The translations under genes and the position numbers were made by a program. Positions 59,353-64,000 of a stretch of 64,000 nucleotides of DNA are shown here, piece by piece. Location of the stretch: positions 372,001-436,000 of the forward strand of contig BLAL01000087.1 in NCBI GenBank assembly GCA_015698045.1, read 5' to 3'. The stretch comes from Rhizophagus clarus. Its lineage: Eukaryota > Glomeromycota > Glomeromycetes > Glomerales > Glomeraceae. How positions within the stretch are numbered: the stretch's first letter is position 1; each line of letters starts with the position of its first letter. A model generated the notes under the pieces. That model saw only the letters and a list, made by a program, of their open reading frames with translations, was not told the origin of the DNA and made no database searches.

Positions 59353-62164
59353 TTTAAATTTTTTCATATATAAAATTGTTGAATCTTGACAATTTTTTTT
59401 GATATAAAACGGGTCATGAATTTGATGACCTGACTTGAATATCATGGGTCAGGTTAAGTCAATTACCCGACCCCATCTGCCCGTTCGGAACTCTACATTT
59501 CGCAAGTTTTTTTTGATATTTTACTGATAAACGTTGCAAAAACGTTTTTTGATGTATATTTACCGCGGATTTTTAAGTTGATTAACGTACTAAATTTTTT
59601 CCGTAATTAAAAAAAGTTTCGCGACGTTTTAACATTGCGAAAACGTTTTTGTAACTTTTTTTTTGATATTTTATTAAGAAATGCATTTTTTGATATATAA
59701 TTAAATTAAAAAACGTTTTTTTGTGATAATTTAGTAAAAAGTGTCATGAAACGTTTGTACAATGTTTTTTTTTATTAATCTAATCATTCGAAGTAACCCG
59801 AATACCTTCGGGCCAACGGGTAGGGTCGGATCAGAGCAGGTTACCGAACTGAACTGACCCGAAAAAATTCTTCAGTTCGGATTGACAAGGTAACCTGAAC
59901 CGGCCCAACCCGTTCAGAGCATTAAATTTATTAAATGACAAAAAAAAACGGTTTTCTCGTTTTTTATTATCACAAATCAATTCGGCAAAATCGGTTCAGA
60001 AAATCGTAAAATTGACATAGAAACTGCAGTGATGAATGTTTCAGTTCGATCGTAAACTGGAACTGTTAAAACTGATCGGTAATTACTGAAACTCTAACTT
60101 GTACCCAAATTACTCTAGTTCGTTTAGTAAAAAAGGTCAAAGCCTTTATTTATCAATGTTTTTAATTCGTTTTGGCAAAAAAACCTATTAAAAAATGCTT
60201 ATTTAGCATTTTTTGAAAGAAAGTTTATTTATTAACGTTTTTTAATTTGTATATTTGTATTAAAAAAAACGTTAAAAAATATTTAGTTAATATTTTAACT
60301 CGTTTTAACTTTCACTTTTTAAAAAAAGTTAGAAAAATGTTAGTTACCGTTTTTTAATTCATTTTAGTTACCATTTTCCAAATCGGTTTAAAGAAAAGTT
60401 TTTTTTAACTTCATTTTTTTAAAAAAAGAAACGTTTTTCAACTTTTTTTTTAAAAAAAAGGAAAAAAAACGTAGTCAACATTTTTTTTAACTCGTTCTTT
60501 AAAAAAAATGTAGTTACCTTTTAACTCATTTTTTAAAAAAAAGTAGTTAACATTTTTTTAACTCGTTCTTTAAAAAACGTAGTTAACATTTTTAACTCGT
60601 TACTATGTTTTTTTTAACTTGTTTTAAAGAAAAAAAGTTAAGAAATCGTTTGGTTAACATTTTCTTAATTCATCTTGATAATATAATAGTTAAATTAAAT
60701 TTAATGTTTTTTAGGAACTGAACCGGATGTCCAGATAAAATTGAAGCAAATTTTTTTGGTTTGGTCCCATATTACTATTCAACCCAGACTAATCCAGTCT
60801 TTAAAAAAATGGGTTTAATCATTTCATTATTTCTTTTTCTCTTAAATAAAAAAGAAAGAAACGGTTTTATAAACCGTCTTGTACATTATTTTTTTTTTCT
60901 TTTCAGGTTAACAAGCCATCCGATCCAGATCATGATTTTGATGACCTGACGCGAATGGATCCTTACCCTAATCGTTCCAATTAAAAAATAAAAGAAAAAA
61001 TGATTTTTTTTTCTAAATCGTTTAATAAAAAAATGTTTTTATCCGTTTTTTCCTAAATCTTTAAAAATTTCTTCATATTTATCATCAAAATTTATTGTAT
61101 TTTTTTTTTTTTTTTTTTTTTTGCAATAAAATTAAAAAAAAAAAATTAAAATTTTAAAGATACTAATTTTTAATGATTTGTAACAATTTATTATTGATCG
61201 GCAAAAAAGTTAACACACAAATAAGCATTTGTTGGCCGTTTTTTGTAAAAATGGAATAAATCTGTAAATCATTCCATTTTTGAAAGAACATTCCCGGCGT
61301 ATTTTGCATAGAAATTTCTATTTCATTCTATCATCAATCTAATCTAATTTTGTAGATGATCCACATGCTAAATTGCCATGAAATCAAAAATAATTTCCTT
61401 TTTGGTAAAAAACGGTCCATTTAATCTTTATGTATATGTACTTTATGTACTATGAACAGAACATTGAACATGTACAGTACATGAACATGTACATACAAAG
61501 GAAATTTTTTTTTATTTTTTTACTTGATTATTTTGAACACTTTCTTTAGGAAACTTTTGTCACTGACCTCGCCTGTGTCAGTAATATTATTAATTAAGTT
61601 GAGCCATCACAAATAAATTACATTTTTTAGCCTCGTATGTTGATCCTTTGCAAAAAAATAAATTTATTCAAAAACTAATTTTTCTGCACATGAAATGAAT
61701 TATTTTCAATATTTTGAAAATTATTTTAAACAATCATGCCCGCAGGGCTATCCTTAAAAGAAAAAGAAAAATTTGCAAGAATTGCAAATTTTTCTTAAAG
61801 TTTATTTTTAAAATTTATTATGTTTTTTTTTGCACTAAATTAAAAAAAAAAATTAAATAAATCTAGAGTTAATGGACCTACGAAACTTTAAATTGTTAAT
61901 AAACTCCCTTTAGAATGAATAAAAAAAGATTCAGAGCGTAAAATACCTCTGAATTCAAAATTATCAATAGGTTCCCATATGGAACCTATAAAACGTATAA
62001 AAAATCATTTTTTTTTAAAAATAATTAAGATTCAGAGATAGGTCGGGTAATTGACTTAACCCGGTCTGCGATATTCAAGTCAGGTCAACAAATTCATGAC
62101 CCGCTTAGGGTACCTGAATTTCATATATAAAACACCGAAATGTTGCTGTTTCAGAGTTTTTTTT
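59353..62164. other. Central region of the inverted structure
   Basis: Non-coding. It holds GC-richer patches (59790-59920, ACCCGAA and GGGTCGGATC motifs), a third copy of the TGATGACCTGAC motif (60928-60950), the ACGTAGTTAACA repeat (60290-60680), a poly-T run at 61101-61122, and a CATGTACAGTACATG palindrome near 61470. The ORF at 60761-60949 is unsupported. Confidence 0.5.
60290..60680. repeat. Degenerate tandem repeat in the centre
   Basis: TTTTTAACTCGTTCTTTAAA followed by ACGTAGTTAACA recurs about six to eight times with spacing of about 40-60 bases. Copies are clearest at 60460-60610. Confidence 0.65.
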
Positions 62165-64000
62165 CAAACTGAATAAAAAACCGATCGTTTTAAATATAAA
62201 AAACGATTTCAAATAAAAAAAGATTTATTGATCGTTTTTAATAAAAAAAAAAACAATTTCTTGATCGTTTTTAAATGACAAAAATAAAACGACTTTTGAT
62301 CATTTTTAATAACATAAAAAAATGATTTCTTAATCGTTTTTAATAACAAAAAAAAAAAACGATTTCTTAATCATTTTTAATAACAAAAAAAAACGATTTC
62401 TTAATCATTTTTAGTAACAAAAAAAAATGATATCTTAATCGTTTTTAATAAAAAAAATGATTTTTAATAACAAAAAAAATGATTTCTTAATCGTTTTTAA
62501 ACGATTTCTTAATCGTTTTTAATAAAAAAAAAACGATTTCTTAATCGTTTTTAATAACAAAATAAAAATGATTACTTAATCGTTTTTAATAACAAAATAA
62601 AAATGATTACTTAATCGTTTTTAATAACAAAATAAAAAACTATTTCTTAATCGTTTTTAAAATAACATTTTTAAATAACAAAATAAAAAACAATTTCTTG
62701 ATCATTTTTAATAACAAAAAAAAAGTGATTTCTTAATCGTTTTTTAATAACAAAATAAAAAATGATTTCTTAATCGTTTTTAATAACAAAATAAACTCAA
62801 ACATTTTTAATAACAAAAAAAAATGATTCTTAATCTTTTTTAATAACCAAAATAAAAAATGATTTCTTAATCGTTTTTAATAACGAAATGAAAAACTATT
62901 TCTTAATCGTTTTTAATAACAAAATAAAAAACGATTCTTGATCGTTTTTAATAACAAAATAAAAATGATTACTTCATCGTTTTTAATAACAAAATAAAAA
63001 ACTATTTCTTAATCGTTTTTAAAATAACATTTTTAAATAACAAAATAAAAAACAATTTCTTGATCATTTTTAATAACAAAAAAAAAGTGATTTCTTAATC
63101 GTTTTTTAATAACAAAATAAAAAATGATTTCTTAATCGTTTTTAATAACAAAATAAACTCAAACATTTTTAATAACAAAAAAAAATGATTCTTAATCTTT
63201 TTTAATAACCAAAATAAAAAACGATTTCTTAATCGTTTTTAATAACGAAATGAAAAACTATTTCTTAATCGTTTTTAATAACAAAATAAAAAACGATTTC
63301 TTAATCGTTTTTAATAACAAAATAAAAAACGATTCTTAATCGTTTTTAATAACAAAATTCTTAATCGTTTTTAATAACAAAATTCTTAATCGTTTTTAAT
63401 AACAAAATAAAAAACGATTTCTTAATCGTTTTTAATAACAAAATAAAAAGCTATTTCTTAATCGTTTTTAAAATACAATTTTTAAATAACAAAATAAAAA
63501 ACGATTTCTTAATCGTTTTTAATAACAAAAAAAGTGATTTCTTAATCGTTTTTAATAACAAAATAAAAAATGATTTCTCAAACATGTTTAATAACAAAAA
63601 AAAAATGATTCTTAATCGTTTTTAATAACAAAATTCTTAATCGTTTTTAATAACAAAATAAAAAGCTATTTCTTAATTGTTTTTAAAATACAATTTTTAA
63701 ATAACAAAATAAAAAACGATTTCTTAATCGTTTTTAATAACAAAATAAAAAATGATTTTTTAATCGTTTTTAAAATAACATTTTTAAATAACAAAATAAA
63801 AAACAATTTCTTAATCATTTTAAAATAACATTTTTAAATAACAAAATAAAAAATGATTTCTTAATCATTTTTAATAACAAAATAAAAAACGATTTCTTAA
63901 TCGTTTTTAATAACAAAATAAAAAATGACTTTTTGATCGTTTTTAAAATAACATTTTTAAATAACAAAATAAAAAACAATTTCTTAATCATTTTTAAAAT
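62165..64000 (-). repeat. AT-rich satellite array, right, about 50 units, inverted
   Basis: The unit TTTTTAATAACAAAATAAAA followed by AACGATTTCTTAATCG is the reverse complement type of the left array unit. It continues to the window edge. It includes a longer-range repeat of about 362 bases (62580-62935 and 62942-63300). Confidence 0.92.

Larger units (their letters stand above)
57200..64000. mobile_element. Large inverted-repeat structure with satellite arms (right end outside window)
   Basis: A left satellite array (57655-59352) and a right array (62165 to the window end) are the same repeat in opposite orientation. Their inner flanks are also inverted copies: 59453-59472 (GTTAAGTCAATTACCCGACC) is the exact reverse complement of 62041-62060, and the similarity continues through GGGTCATGAATTTG. 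GGTCAGGT-rich sequence also borders the left array on its outer side (57500-57590). The centre (59.5-62.0 kb) has no convincing gene. It could be a giant non-autonomous foldback/TIR DNA element or an inverted duplication of satellite DNA. The left limit is an estimate. Confidence 0.55.

Noticed and set aside
1-64000. tRNA or rRNA genes
   Set aside because: No cloverleaf-type B-box region or conserved rRNA stretch was noticed; a scan with a covariance model was not possible.

Overview
The window is very AT-rich eukaryotic DNA: long A and T runs, short GT-AG introns of 66-139 bp, TATA-type upstream boxes, a LINE, miniature inverted-repeat elements and AT-rich satellites. The expanded family of BTB-BACK-TLDc genes, relics of an F-box-like family and the sparse gene content suggest an arbuscular mycorrhizal fungus (Glomeromycotina, Rhizophagus-like). 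That assignment is inference from gene-family memory; no search was run.

The recognisable host genes are mostly one family. Seven apparently intact BTB-BACK-TLDc genes lie at 396-1854 (+), 3080-4713 (+), 15204-16725 (+), 29326-30831 (+), 31835-33334 (+), 34533-36071 (-) and 43682-45353 (+). Two broken relatives lie at 36770-38278 (+) and 41232-41975 (-). Every intact copy has one phase-2 intron at the same codon, splitting the BTB domain, and ends in a TLDc domain. Their likely role, by family, is as Cullin-3 substrate adaptors carrying a TLDc (OXR1/NCOA7-type) module. The other genes are a 160-residue glycine-rich protein (39079-39561, -) and weaker small ORFs at 26261-26497 and 31411-31611.

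Layout: 1-4.7 kb holds two BTB-TLDc genes. 4.7-15.2 kb is gene-poor, with a small TIR element (6705-6905), a hairpin, a 51-bp tandem repeat, a Ty3/gypsy integrase fossil (about 9.0-9.24 kb) and a tandem duplication (11.7-13.25 kb). 15.2-19 kb has a BTB-TLDc gene and F-box-like relics. 21.1-24.35 kb is a TIR-bounded unit holding about 18 exon-like cassettes separated by intron-like spacers that contain covarying hairpins; this is the most unusual object in the window. 26.8-28.04 kb is bounded by inverted repeats carrying CACGTGA and CCAAT motifs. 29.3-45.4 kb is the main BTB-TLDc cluster, with pogo/Tigger-like debris. 47536-55620 is a nearly full-length LINE with an 18-bp target-site duplication. 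57.2-64 kb is a pair of inverted AT-rich satellite arrays around a non-coding centre, running off the window end.

The overall picture is birth and death of one adaptor-type gene family in a repeat-dominated, AT-drifting region. No bacterial operon, CRISPR array, tRNA or rRNA gene was seen.
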